Program-made: the position numbers and the translations under genes | The notes under the pieces: generated by a model | The model's input: the letters and a program-made list of their open reading frames with translations, nothing else | Told to the model about the DNA's origin: nothing | The model's database searches: none | DNA from: Dichetophora obliterata | Lineage: Eukaryota; Arthropoda; Insecta; Diptera; Sciomyzidae | NCBI GenBank assembly: GCA_963920525.1 | Contig: OY986439.1 | Location: 27,352,819 to 27,416,818, forward strand | Direction: 5' to 3' | DNA: 64,000 nucleotides | Part shown: positions 23,996-35,156 of the stretch, one piece after another | How positions within the stretch are numbered: position 1 is the stretch's first letter | Layout of the letters: every line of letters starts with the position of its first letter

Positions 23996-25591
23996 CAGAT
24001 GTGGTCGATATTTTTGGTCTCCAAAAGTAAGAAAAATATAGCTTAAAATAGGTCAAAAGTGACTGGATTTTATTCGCGGATAACTTGAGATTTTGACCTG
24101 ATTGGGAAAAACTGAGTATGTCACTAAATTCTACGACTGAAAATTAACTTCAGGTATTTCGGCATTTTCGGGTGTCCTTATGACGTCCCTACAGTGAAAT
24201 TGCTAGAAAGATTCTACTATTGTCTTTTGATTTAACTTCTTGTTTCTCTGTGTACTTCTGCTTCCGTCTTCTCTTTCTTGGCTTCTCTCAGTTGACAGCA
24301 GTTGTTCGATATAGTTTAACTCTTATGAGCCGGTTTTTTTAATGCCGCTTGATGCCGTAATTGGCATCAATGGAACCGAAGAATGTAGAATTTTATATCA
24401 CTCTTTTGCTTATTTTTTCTATAAAATATTTTATTTAATTTTTTTAGGTTTTTTTGTTTTCCTTATTTGCATCAATTTATTTCATGATCAAGCATAAATT
24501 AAATTTATTGTGCTAAATTCGTTGACGCGTCATTGCTTTATTACCGCGTGATTTTACCTCTGCCTGTTGTTTAATGTGTTGTTAACCCACACAAAGTGTG
24601 ATCAATTTATTTCTTTCTATTGCTTCTGAGGTGCTGTCAGACTGTTAGGATTTTTAGATAAAAAAAATTTATTTCAAGTTTTGGTAGTGGCTAAAATCTG
24701 CTTGAAGCTCATTGATATCATTAAGCATATTTTTAAAGCACATCTTTTTTTTCAAATAACTAGCTTTGGTCTTAACCGTAATTTTTATTTAATTTCTTAT
24801 AACCAGTTTTCTTGAAAATACTATTTTTGACCACTACATTGATGAGTTGTAATAAAACCAATATGATTTTATAACCCCCAAGCTAGTTGATTTAATTTTT
24901 GATTTTCTCAGAAATAATTAAGAAAAGCTTTTAGAAGCAGAAACCCAGTTCGAATTTTGACATTAAGGTTTCTTAGCTTGGATCTTGATATAAATATATA
25001 AAGAACCTTATCACAATTTCTAAATCCACATTCTTGAAACTTTTAATTTTGAACCCTTTGTAAAATTCTCAGTTTTGTGACTTTGTTAAGTCGATATGAT
25101 TTATTTTCCAAGCCAAGACTTTGCACAGTGTGTTGTGCCTATAAGAATCTTCAAACTACAAGGTCAAAAAAAAAAATAGTCTGATCAATAAAACTTTTCA
25201 ATTCAGTAGATTTGAGGTCGCTGATTTAAAATATGCAAACAGAGTTCAGGTAAATTTTATTTTTTTACAAATTAAGAGATTGTTGTAAAAAAGCAGTCTG
25301 ATTTTATTCGACCAATATTTTGTGCTTTTAGTTAAATGTTTTTTATTTTGTGTAACAATAAAAAATAAAACTCGAATTATTTTTATGGCTAAGCTCTTGA
25401 ACTATTCATGATAGAGTACAAAAACATCATTAACTAGCATCAGCTTACAGAAAAAAGTTTGATAAAAATTTAGAAAATTAATTAGCACGGCCGAAATTGC
25501 AATAAAATCAGCTAGTGATTTTTTCCTTTTCATATTGAAAAAACTTTGTTGTTGTTGTTGTTTTTTTTTTAAAGATTCGTTCCCTGCAAAC
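23996..25591. other. Intronic stretch, no feature recognised
   Basis: AT-rich. A small palindrome (TGATGCCGTAATTGGCATCA, 24350-24369) and a GTT run before the next element are all I see. Confidence 0.4.
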
Positions 25592-26435
25592 CAAAGTTTC
25601 CGAATTTGTCTGAATTCCGATAAGTTCGTTACTATTTCGAGAATTCGTAATGAATTCGTAACTATTTCGCAACACTAATTTCGGAACATTTCCGAATAAT
25701 TCGAAAGAGTTCCGAAATCAAATTTTCAAATTTAAATTGTGAGGTGTTTTAAATATTTCGAATTGAAAAAAAATTGGTAGGCCATGAGCCTAGCGACATT
25801 TTAAATAATTTTCCATTTGTAAAATAATTTAATTTTAAACAACTTTTTCTTTAAAACAGATGATACAAAATATGGTTCTAATTTTAATTTTTACAGATGC
25901 AAATACAAACGACATGTCAGATTCACATTTATATATTGTATGTTCCGTAATAGTCATTAAAAGGATCTGTAATTTTTGGTATGTCATTTGTAAGAATCAT
26001 ATAATCTGGGGCATCTTAAGCCCTAACTAAAATTTGATTCGAAATTGTTATTTAATTTTGTATTACATACGGTACAAAAATAATTAAAAGATCGTTGCAA
26101 ATCTGATGCTTCATTTCGTAACGAATTCGGTGCTACAATTCGTTAAGAAATTGTAATGAATTTGTAAAGAATTCGTTACGAAAACGATAATTCAAGTCTT
26201 TACGAATTTGTTACGAATTCGTTACGAATACGATACTCCAATTCTTTACGAATTTGTTACGAATTCATTACTAAACTCCTTCCGAATACGTTATGACAAT
26301 TCGTTACGAATTCGTGTCAATCCCTCCATACGATTGTCGTTACGAAATGGGAACGAATTCGGATGCCGAACTCGGAATAATTTCGAAAAATTCGTAACGA
26401 ATTCGTTACGAATTCGGAAACTTTGGTTTGCTGGG
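25592..26435. mobile_element. CCCTGC-end DNA element, copy 1
   Basis: The left end CCCTGCAAACCAAAGTTTCC matches the inverted right end CCCAGCAAACCAAAGTTTCC. The target duplication appears to be 2 bp, TT. Subterminal arrays of GAATTCGTTACGAATT occupy the right third. The 94-codon frame at 26208-26492 is a translation of those arrays. Copy 2 is at 60229-61102. Confidence 0.8.
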
Positions 26436-26799
26436 TTAGTACAATTAATTGTTCTAACTTTGACCTTAAACTCAAACGATTTTAAGCAATAAAGAAAATG
26501 CTTTCATTTCCATTGGCCGGAAAAAAACACAAGACATAGTTTTTAACATTTTTAACATTAACATTACCACTTAAAATTTTCAGCTGCTTTTTAATTTTTT
26601 TGGGAATAAAATGTTCTTGACTAAGAAAAATGTAACTTCTTTACACTCAGAAAAAACACCTATCTTTTTTTGATAAAAAATTTCTCTATTGTCGATAATA
26701 GAAATTTTCTTTATTTCAAATAAAATTTACTTCAATTATAATAAATTTTCACATATTTGAAGAAATATTTCCTTCCTTGTGGGAAATGAAAATAGCATG
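26436..26799. other. AT-rich spacer with a CACTCAGAAAAAACACC motif
   Basis: Carries CTCTATTGTCGATAA near 26684. A related CTCTATTGTTGATAA lies near 27357 on the far side of the next MITE, so the two are probably halves of one older element split by it. Confidence 0.4.
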
Positions 26800-27259
26800 G
26801 CAGAATAACCAGGTAGATGCAATTCGGAGAGCAAAAAACGAGAAAGCAAAACATTGGCGTAGCTATAATGTCACTATTGACAATTTATTTTTATTCGTTC
26901 AGCCATATGGATGTATAATTTACTCGTAACCGTGTAAATAAAGCGAGTACCCGGATTTTTAGTGTGAAAATATAAGAAATATTATTAAAATCATTACAAA
27001 TTTAATAAAATGAGCTGTGTTTATAGTTATAATACAGAATTAATTGTATTTTGGCTGTAAACAAAGCAAATACAAATTAAATTTTAATAAAATTTTCATT
27101 TGACTACTAGTTAGAATGTTCAGTAACCAATTTGTTTGTGTCGCTATGTACGGCTGCTTTGAATTGACAAAATATATTTTGACATTATAGCTACGCATTT
27201 GTTATTGTTTTATTTGTCGTAGAGAGCATGTTTCTAGTGAGCCTACCTGGTTATTCTGC
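26800..27259. mobile_element. MITE with GCAGAATAACCAGGTAG ends, 4-bp CATG duplication
   Basis: TIRs GCAGAATAACCAGGTAG are exact at both ends, and CATG flanks at 26796-26799 and 27260-27263. A second inner inverted pair, GCGTAGCTATAATGTCA, lies at about 26865 and 27179. Non-coding, 460 bases. Confidence 0.8.
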
Positions 27260-28691
27260 CATGGAAAATAGTTTGTCTCTAATAATGATAAGTATTTTTC
27301 TCTCACTGAAAAAATCTCATTTATAGAGCAAAAAAATATAGAAAATGAAAAATGTTCTCTATTGTTGATAAATAATTCACTATGCGAAATATTTTCTTCA
27401 AAAACCACAAATCCTTTCTCAAAAATTAAAAAGGCTTCTTTTCAAAAATCGATATATTTTTCTTATATTGAATGAGGTACGAAAAAAATAGAAAGCGTGA
27501 GAGCAATTGATTAATGCTGTGCAAAGCAAGTGTTGCATATTGTGCATATTATGACGATTGTTCCTTCAAAAGGTTTTTTTTTACTTAACATACCCTGCAG
27601 AACTTTCACCCAACGTTAAGGTTATTACAAACTACTTTCAAAACAAACCACCAGTGGTTGAATAGTCAACTATTTTCTTCGAAAATAACTAGTGATTTTC
27701 TCTATGAAATGGCCGCAAAATCACCAGTAGTCAGTCTATAGAAAATTAGCTTATATCTGACTACTTTCATTCTACTGGAGTAAGACGACTACATTTTAAA
27801 TGGTTTCATATAAACTAGCTTCTAGTGTAAATATAAAATATTTAGACATACCAAAAAATATTTTAAAGTCGACTCAAAATTTAGTGTGACCTTTTTTAAA
27901 AATAAAAAATTACGAAAACAATATGAGAAAAGTTGCTACTAAATTTCAAGTCAACATTAAAATATTTTTTGGTTAATCTGATTGCTTAATTAATTAATTA
28001 AAGAAAAATTTACACAATAAAGAAAACGGTTGAACGTATTATAAAAAAATATTTTTCTATTAAAGAGAAGGTGTCTTTTATGAATGAGAAACTATTTCTC
28101 TTTTCAATGGAAGCTTTTTGCCATTTTTAAGGAATTTTTGGGATCACATTTAGAGAAAAGCATTCTCTGGAGCAAAGTCAATACCATTTTTCACTTAATA
28201 TGATGCCTTTTTTCTCATATTCCGATAAACTTCTTTCTGAGAGTAGATAAAAATTCTCTAGAAAAACAGAAGCAAGCAGAAAGAAATTTGAGGTTTCAAA
28301 TAATTGTGAACTCTAGCACTGTGTTTACATCAAAACACGCGTCATCGCAACATATATTGTACAAATTTTAATGCCGTTGTTGCCTCAACGTAAAGTTGAG
28401 TATACATTTTATCAGAACACGAGCATGATTTCAGTTTTGATAATTGAATAAAATTGCTCAAAATTAAATGTAATTTAAAGCTCACATAAAAATCAGCGGA
28501 GGCACTTAAAGAAAAACGTAAAACAAACAGAGAGCAATTAATTAAAATAGCATATGTCTGTCTTTCTTAACAACAACAAATGTCAAGATGACCTCAGGCC
28601 AATTAAGCAAACAGCTTATCTCATTTGAAAAAAAAACAAAGTAAACAAAAAGAAGAGCACCATATGGTAGATATAGGTATAATGAACTCAC
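27260..28691. other. Intronic repeats up to exon 2
   Basis: Contains sequence related to other elements here (AAAGTCGACTCAAAATTTAG near 27865, compare the MITE at 44207; an ACTAGTGATTTTC-type inverted repeat at 27640-27835). Sequence from about 28290 to 28691 looks single-copy. Confidence 0.4.
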
Positions 28692-28910
28692 CTCTGTTAT
28701 TGGTTTCTTGCAGCCATAACATGTACCCGAATAGTTTTGCACAAAACATTTCGAACACACCGGTTCGCCAGCCTGTATATTAAAGGTGGCCTCTTCTATG
28801 GGAATATTACAATCCTTGCAGGCAAAATGCTCGGGATGCCAGGTTTTTCCCAGCGCAGTGATAATGCGTTGCGTTATCAATTCGTTGCATTTGTGACAAA
28901 TAGATTCAGA
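28692..28910 (-). CDS. LIM-domain protein, exon 2 (first LIM domain)
   Basis: The exon has 219 bases, or 73 codons, phase 0 at both ends. It is bounded by a cttctag acceptor (28911 upward) and a GAG|GTGAGT donor. It encodes SESICHKCNELITQ... up to KKPITE. Numbered with the start methionine of exon 1, all eight zinc ligands of LIM domain 1 are present: C6, C9, H26, H29, C32, C35, C53 and C56. C65 and C68 then open the second domain. The reading frame is intact. The exon contains no ATG before the first cysteine pair, so the start codon must come from an upstream exon. Together with exon 3 this gives the layout of a paxillin-like LIM-only adaptor. The reading frame runs past the donor to a stop, but that extension is intron sequence. 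Confidence 0.93.
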
Positions 28911-29916
28911 CTAGAAGGAGAAATAAACACATTGTTATTATAAAAATTATAATTAAAAAAAAACCTTCAAAAATCATAACTAAATATTTATTTAATTTTT
29001 AACTGACACTTTAAATGCTGCACTTGCCAAACACTGTTACCAAATGTCTTAATTACTACCTTGAGCAACAGAAAAAAAACACAAAAGAAAACTCACGTTA
29101 ACTAATTGATTTTAAGCAATAAAATCACAGAGAAGCAAATAACAATTAAAAATTATGGTTATTACTCAAAGTTAATTGAGTGTTCGATACTTTTACAGCA
29201 CTGCACGAATTGTGTCAATTATGTATCAGCTCCAAATTGAGAATGACAATTTTTTTTTTCCTTCGGTTTCTCAACAATAAACTAAAATACTCATAATTGT
29301 CGGGTGTTGAATTTTAAATATTGTGGGTGGTGACAGGTGGCAAGGTTATGTATTATATTGCTTTCAATAATCTCTATGTTGTCATCGTTGTGCCATATAG
29401 TTGCTAAAAACAAAAACCTTCCCATGTTTGTTTGTCTTAAATGTTTTATCAATATTAATGAATGCCACCAATGAGCAAAACTTCAGAAAATTTAACAATA
29501 TTTTCATGAAACAAGCACATGATTTATAGTAATTTTTGACAAAAGTTTTAGATTTAAAAGACGCAATTAACCCAAATATTGACTAAATATTATTTAATTA
29601 TGTAATTATTAGTACAAAAAAAAGGCGTAGAATGAAAGCTATGGATTAAACGTACGTCGGCAAAGGTGTAGATACAAATAAAGAAGAACACTTATTTCTC
29701 AGCTCTTGTTATTATCTACCATTAAGTTGGCAAATATTTTTTTTTCTAAATTTATTAGAATTTGTCATGAGAAGATACAGTGTCGCTAAAAACTCAAATA
29801 CAACCACCAGAACTTTAACCGATTAAATATTATGGAAGATCATATCCCAAGACAGATTGCGAAAAAGATTGGCAAGGATTTTTAAACTATGCGGCAAAAA
29901 TGTCAGTTGAACCTGA
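28911..29916. other. Single-copy-looking intron next to exon 2
   Basis: A GTGAGT on the minus strand near 29094 could be a donor, but the sequence before it has no ATG. No repeat pair or exon was recognised. Confidence 0.4.
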
Positions 29917-30139
29917 TGCTTGGTTTTCACTATGTCATTTTTAGTGATCAGTTATTGTCAATCAAATTAAAAACAACAACATGTAGACATTTTTTCTAAC
30001 TTTGGCAATCTTGGAAAATTAAAAACAATTAAATTATTAAATGATGCTACGCAGAAAATGTTCTAAAGTTTAATTAAGGTGATATTTCAAATGATAAAAT
30101 TTTGTGTCTTCATAAAAACGACACAGTGAAAACCAAGCT
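29917..30139. mobile_element. MITE with TGCTTGGTTTTCAC ends, copy B
   Basis: Same family as 8581-8930, in inverse orientation: shared TTGATTGACAA(C/T)AACTGA(C/T)CACT and AGAACATTTTCTGC blocks. It lacks the hairpin insert of copy A. Target duplication is unclear. Confidence 0.75.
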
Positions 30140-30333
30140 TAAGAGCCCTTAAACAGGAATAACACAATCCAACACATGAAAAATGTGCAGGCTTGGAATC
30201 AACGGATTCTAAAAGAAGAGACAATCAGAGTTGGAAAACTATTGATACTATCGATGGTTTTCTTGCTATTGCGACTATCGATAGAAAAAATAAACAACCC
30301 ATAGTGCTTTATTTGATGTTTTAACAAACGTCG

Positions 30334-30368
30334 CACAGTGTGTCCACTGTACTGAGAGTGGAAAAAAA
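30334..30368 (+). mobile_element. Lone Transib-like (RSS-like) end
   Basis: CGTCG is followed by CACAGTG (30334-30340), a 21-base spacer ending GAGTGG, and an A-run (30362-30368). The flank and the GTGG before the A-run match the left end of the element at 38136. No partner end was found. Confidence 0.4.
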
Positions 30369-30671
30369 TCGAAAATTCAAATCATTGACCGGTCGGCTTA
30401 TTGTAGCTTATTCTCAACTAATATAATGAGACCGCAAAGCACCGCTATAGTTTTGGTTGTAATTTTCTGCAGTAAGTCAGTTTTTTGAAGTGAAAACTTC
30501 TTTAGGTGCGTTGAACGATTTTCGTAGAGGGTAAATCTTTGGTTTGCGTCATCGTATTTTTCCGAGGAACTCTCGCCATCAATACAGACTGCAAAGATAA
30601 CAAGATAGGAAAATAAGAAAACATAACCTCAAAAATGTTTGCATGTATTTGTGCATAAAAAAATCAACAAT

Positions 30672-31043
30672 GGCCGCATTCAGCGCGGCAACTGTTGTGA
30701 ACTGTAATGGTAGCGCTATCTTAGTTCATGATGTTTTTCTCTGAATGTGTTGCTACTCTACACGTCAGAAGTTAGATTCAATTTAATTTTTATGTAAATT
30801 TAATTCAATTGCAAAGATTTCTCACTTAAATTTGCTGCGTTCTTTATGCGTTTATTAATCTAACAGCGTCAGTAACAGCATCTGACAGTTAAGCAAACAG
30901 TTGCGTTCATGTAGCATAGAATTTATTCGCTCGATTAAAAGGCGTTCGCTACTTTATCCGTTTTAATTAGCGCTACCAAATTTGTACCATTCAGCGAATT
31001 TTTACACAACAGTTGCCAACTGTTGTCTGCGCTGAATGCGGCC
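30672..31043. mobile_element. Harbinger-like MITE (GGCCGCATTCAGCGC ends)
   Basis: TIRs GGCCGCATTCAGCGC at both ends, extending through CAACTGTTGTG. The target duplication is AAT (30669-30671, 31044-31046). The TIR resembles GGCCGCGTTCA of the element at 10420. Confidence 0.8.
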
Positions 31044-31912
31044 AATGATCGTCACTCTTGTTCTTAATCGGCCGCAAGCTCGCAAAGAAATCACTTGGCA
31101 ACCCCTCAAATAAATGCATATAATCTGTTTGTTAGAATATAAATACTTAAGTTAGGTTGCAATAAGATGTTTGCAACCAAAACTTATTATTAATTCGCTT
31201 TATATTGGTATACATATGCTCTTAAGGTTTGGCAATTTTTCCAGTTGTATTTGTCAACATTTTTGAAAAATTTGCTTATACTTAAACAGCTGCTATGCAT
31301 GGTGAGATATAAAAATGGAACGATCTTCTTCTTTTTCTGCTTTTTTCTGCTGGGACTTCGTTTGCAAACAAGAAAAATAATGTATGGATTGAGTATTTTA
31401 ACATTTTAATCTTTAAGTTGTGATAAAGGAATATGTTGAACATTCAAATAATTACATGCATGCTCTTATTTTATTATATATCGTCAAACAAAGTTTGACA
31501 ATTTTCACACTTGTTGTATTTGTCAGTGGCTTTTTATTTTCACCACTGCTGCATTTTATTTTCAGAGTTGTCAACTATCATTGTTTTCTTAATAAATTTT
31601 TTCATAAAGGTAGGATAGAAAATATCAGGTTGAATAAAATTTGTGTGTGTTAAAATAAATTTGTCTATTTTTCTGTGTCAAATGGACGATGAAATTTTGA
31701 CAATTACAAATTTTGACGTTTCACATTTCGGTCGTGTTTTAGCGCAAACATTTTATTTAATTTGGATTTTATTCAATTTACGACATATTTCATTCGAGTG
31801 CTTGTACTTGCAACTTATTTCGTAAACTTGTAATATTGTAAGCTTAAAAAAGAACAAAATAATTAAAAAAAAAATAACGAAAGTGCTTGAGTTCTTGTGT
31901 GCGTGTGTGTGG
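31044..31912. other. AT-rich intron, no feature recognised
   Basis: The two small plus frames (31420-31653, 31643-31825) have no recognisable domain or splice context. Confidence 0.4.
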
Positions 31913-33060
31913 GCCAACAATCTCGCGGTGCATCAGCAAGTGCAGCAAAGTTAAATTGGTTTTCTTTGCTGGCGAACGCCCTCCAAGTGCCACCACCCGG
32001 GTTGGCCAGTAATGATTACTTTCGTGTAATGATTATAAAAAAATTGCTGATTAAAATTAATCATACACAAATTTTTTACTTGATTACTTAAAATAAATCA
32101 TTAATAACTTTAAAGTATTCAGTGATTTTTTTGAGAAATCAGTAATCATGCAAAAGTAATCAGTGATTAATTTAAGTAATCAATCACTTTCCAGTACTGA
32201 ATGAATTATTCTGATTAAGAAATTTATCAGTAATCAGGCTTAACCATTCGTTGATTGCAGATTTCTTTAACTAATATATTGTTTTATATCTGTTTTATAT
32301 ATGTCGTTCAACTGTAAAACTGAAACAAGTAAAATACAGAAAAGGTTTCTGAGCACTATTGTTACCACTTCTTTAACAAAACCAATGTAACAAACATTAA
32401 CATCACTTATATCTGCTTCACTAATAGCTGCTGAAGAAAATATTGTATTCATGGTAAGTAGCAATTACTGGAATAATAAAACTACATACAAATTTTGAAT
32501 TTTTTGTTTGACGAGAAGTAATCTGTAATCACCGAAAGCTGGGTCTGATTACTGACTACTTGATTTATTATAAAATCATGTAATTCCATGTTAAGATTAC
32601 TTAATTTTTTTAAAAATCATGTAATCACCTTGCATGCTTACATTATTTTTTATAATCTCATGTAATTACCTTACCATAATTACTTGATTGAAAGTATTTT
32701 TATTTAGTTTTCAATGTGATTTTTCTGAATATTTAGAGAAATCAAGTAATCTGTGCAATCTGAATACATGTTATCATAATCAGTAATCGTGATTTGTAAT
32801 CATGGCCATCTCTGGCCACCACCAGCAAGTGCAGTGCAAAATTTGTTGATAGCCATCATCCTAAAAGTGCCATCACCAGCAGCACAAGCAAGTGCAGCGC
32901 AAATGTCCCGATTCTTTTGCATGCCAACGTTCTCCGAGAGTCGCCAGGAGCAGCACAATTCAATTATCTGGTCAACTCTCCAATATTTCAGAAGCACCAT
33001 TAGCACTTTTAGATCTAAAGTGGAGGCATTAAAAGAGACTTCACGACAGTCAAACAAAAT
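31913..33060. repeat. Short tandem units (AGCAAGTGCAG) interrupted by an inverted-repeat element
   Basis: Three ~60-90-base units start AGCAAGTGCAG and contain GTGCCA(C/T)CACC or similar (31930-32000, 32820-32880, 32885-32950). Between units 1 and 2 lies an element (about 31999-32817) whose arms repeat GTAATCA(G/T)TGATTA-like motifs, with GGCCAG near both tips. Flanks ACCACCCG and ACCACCAG hint at an 8-bp duplication. Confidence 0.5.
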
Positions 33061-33465
33061 ACAAATATGAAAAATTGAAATTTCATTTTATTTCAGCAGT
33101 TAGCTCTGAAGTCTCTTTTAAAGCCTCCCTCCACTTGAGATCTTGCTAGCAGGCAAACAGACAAAATAGCAAGCAAAGTGCTGTATATTTTCGCCGCCAA
33201 TTCGGTTCATCCCCTCTAACGCTGCGCAACCGCTGGGATCTTGTTATTCTCTTTGCGTTGTTGTTGTAGATTTGCTTGGTAGTTATTGTTGTACAGTAAT
33301 CTTTAATTTTTTGTAGATGTTTATTTGTAGCTACAGTCAGCATATGACATCGAACTATTTTAGAAAACAGTTTATATATATGAATTAAAGAGTATATATA
33401 ATATTGGTAAAACTATTTGTTTTTAGCAAAAGTGTTACCGTATCGGAAATACATATATATATATA
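33061..33465. other. AT-rich intron before the long-TIR element
   Basis: Includes a GTT run at 33258 and a (TA)n tract at 33453-33465 into which the next element inserted. AAAGAGACTTCA at 33033 and its relative at 33110 form a small inverted repeat (AAGTGGAGGC / GCCTCCCTCCACTT). Confidence 0.4.
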
Positions 33466-35106
33466 TTAGGGCGGGTCGATTTGTAGGGAGTGAAAAAATT
33501 CACCAATTTCCCTATGATTTCCGTTTTCTATGGGTTATTCTATGAAAATTTGCCGAAGGAACCATACCTCTATCGTTAAAATCGAGTCCCCTACTTTTTG
33601 TTGGTAAAAAGTTCAAAAGTTACGGGCATTTTTGTCCAAATTTTGGACCATTTTTCCATTTTTTTCATGATTTTGTCCAAGAATATTACTTTCATGGCCA
33701 TTTTTTTGGCTCAATCCATTATTTAATTCAATTTACAATTCAAAACGAAGAGTTTAAGCCAAAATTTATCGAATTCGGTTGATTAATTCATGCGATATTG
33801 CTAAAAAATAATATCACATAAAACCAACTTTTTGATTTTTTTTCCCTTTTTATTTTTTTTTTTCTACAAAAATTAAAATTAAGAGATAATAAAGTATCTA
33901 TCAACCTATTATCAAAAAAAAATATTCAATTTGAGTGTAGTAAAAGAATCTGAAATCTGAATCTCCTCTCACATCAACTTCCATTTCGTCATAATGTGGT
34001 TCGTATGTAGGATCGTTGCTCACTGCGATTGTTGGTATAGTCGTTGGTATCGTCTCTTCACTTCCACTATCGTGTTCCGGTATCGTTTGTATTCTGTCAT
34101 TATATTGATCGCGCATGAAATCTTTTAAGTTTTCTGGGATAGATCCACATGAGCAGTCGTTTTCTTTCAAGTTGCATTTACATTTTGCAATGTTGAATAA
34201 TTGGTTTGTTGATTCTACGAATTTTTTGAATTCTGTTGCGCGTTTTACTCGTTGTTTATCTGCATTACTATATGCGTCAAGCAAATTATTCAATTTTCTA
34301 ATGATGCTACCTTTGAGTATAAGTTCAATATTAAGTTGATTCCAAATTTCTAACAATCTGTCTGCTACTTGGGGAGTAAATGTTTTATAGGAAAACATTT
34401 TGCTTTGGGCTTTCGAACGTTCGGCCAAGAAAAAATAGTACCTCAATATATCTCGTTTAGTTGACAGATTAATATCAGGTAATTCACAGGCCACGCCAAA
34501 AGAAAAAACATCATGAGAGACCAAATGTTGCAAACTACTGCGTTGGGTATCTGTTGGATTTTGCGATGAACCAGGCTCTGAATCCATTTTTTAAACCGTC
34601 ACTAAAAGAATTAATATGTTTTTCATAGAATAATAATATAACTATTAACTATAATAGTTAGCAATGTTTTTACACTTACCTTTAAATCTTTTCTAAATTT
34701 CAAAATAGTTTGATTATTTGTTAGTTATGAAAAAAATGGTCATGAAAGTAATATTCTTGGACAAAATCATGAAAAAAATGGAAAAATGCTCCAAAATTTG
34801 GACAAAAATGCCCGTAACTTTTGAACCGTTGGACCAATGTTGGAGATTTTTTTTTTGTAAATTGATCAAAATGAGCTCACCTTTCCAACGCGCCTACGAT
34901 TAAACCCGATCGATAGTTTTTAAGTTATGGATGTGAACGTGTAGGTAATATTTCATACGAACGTCAATTTGGAAAAAAATCTTCCAACAAAAAGTAGGGG
35001 ACTCGATTTTAACGATAGAGGTATGGTTCCTTTGGCAAATTTTCATGGTATAACCCATAGAATACGGAAATCATAGGGAAATTGTCGAAAAATAAATCGA
35101 CCCGCC

Positions 35107-35110
<4 letters not shown>
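33466..35110. mobile_element. Long-TIR DNA transposon with an unrecognised ORF
   Basis: The ends TTAGGGCGGGTCGATTT are inverted copies (33466 and 35110). The arms continue for about 250 bases: GAACCATACCTCTATCGTTA, GAGTCCCCTACTTTTTGTTG and ATTCTTGGACAAAATCATGA occur in both. The right arm carries about 180 extra bases (34810-34985). It sits in a (TA)n tract, so a TA or longer duplication cannot be told. Related ends are at 9298 and 50185. Class undetermined. Confidence 0.8.
33901..34587 (-). CDS. Transposon-borne ORF of 228 codons, function unknown
   Basis: This is the only sizeable ORF inside the long-TIR element. It starts MDSEPGSSQNPTDTQ. It has a hydrophilic helical middle (QVADRLLEIWNQLNIELI, then KLNNLLDAYSNADKQRVK) and a cysteine cluster at about residues 136-147: CKCNLKENDCSC. 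An acidic Ser/Thr-rich tail follows (EHDSGSEETIPTTIPT). The last ~20 residues run into AT-rich sequence, so the true protein may continue through a splice. I loosely recall multicopy insect proteins with a similar IWN...CKC...CSC...DQ(R/Y)xxR pattern associated with mobile elements, but I cannot name the family. It is intact over its length, unlike every other element ORF here. Confidence 0.55.
   Translation of the reverse strand: MDSEPGSSQNPTDTQRSSLQHLVSHDVFSFGVACELPDINLSTKRDILRYYFFLAERSKAQSKMFSYKTFTPQVADRLLEIWNQLNIELILKGSIIRKLNNLLDAYSNADKQRVKRATEFKKFVESTNQLFNIAKCKCNLKENDCSCGSIPENLKDFMRDQYNDRIQTIPEHDSGSEETIPTTIPTIAVSNDPTYEPHYDEMEVDVRGDSDFRFFYYTQIEYFFLIIG

Positions 35111-35156
<46 letters not shown>
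35111..35156. repeat. (TA)n microsatellite
   Basis: About 22 TA units with one TT interruption, directly after the long-TIR element. Confidence 0.9.

Larger units (their letters stand above)
135..28691 (-). other. Intron 2 of the LIM gene (28.6 kb)
   Basis: The donor GTGAGT lies at 28691 downward and the acceptor AG at 136-135. The reading frame passes directly from ...KKPITE to RTIKAL..., so the intron is phase 0. No host exon was recognised inside it. Its length comes largely from the mobile-element remains listed separately. Confidence 0.85.

Noticed and set aside
25127..25160. CACAGTG near 25128
   Set aside because: No nonamer at either spacing and no partner.
26208..26492. 94-codon arginine/asparagine-rich frame
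   Set aside because: It is a translation of GAATTCGTTACGAATT subterminal repeats; the sister element shows the same in other frames.
29085..29160. Possible upstream exon with GTGAGT donor near 29094 (minus strand)
   Set aside because: The preceding sequence has no ATG and many stops, and the ATG|GTAAGT exon at 53309 fits the phase and family N-terminus better.
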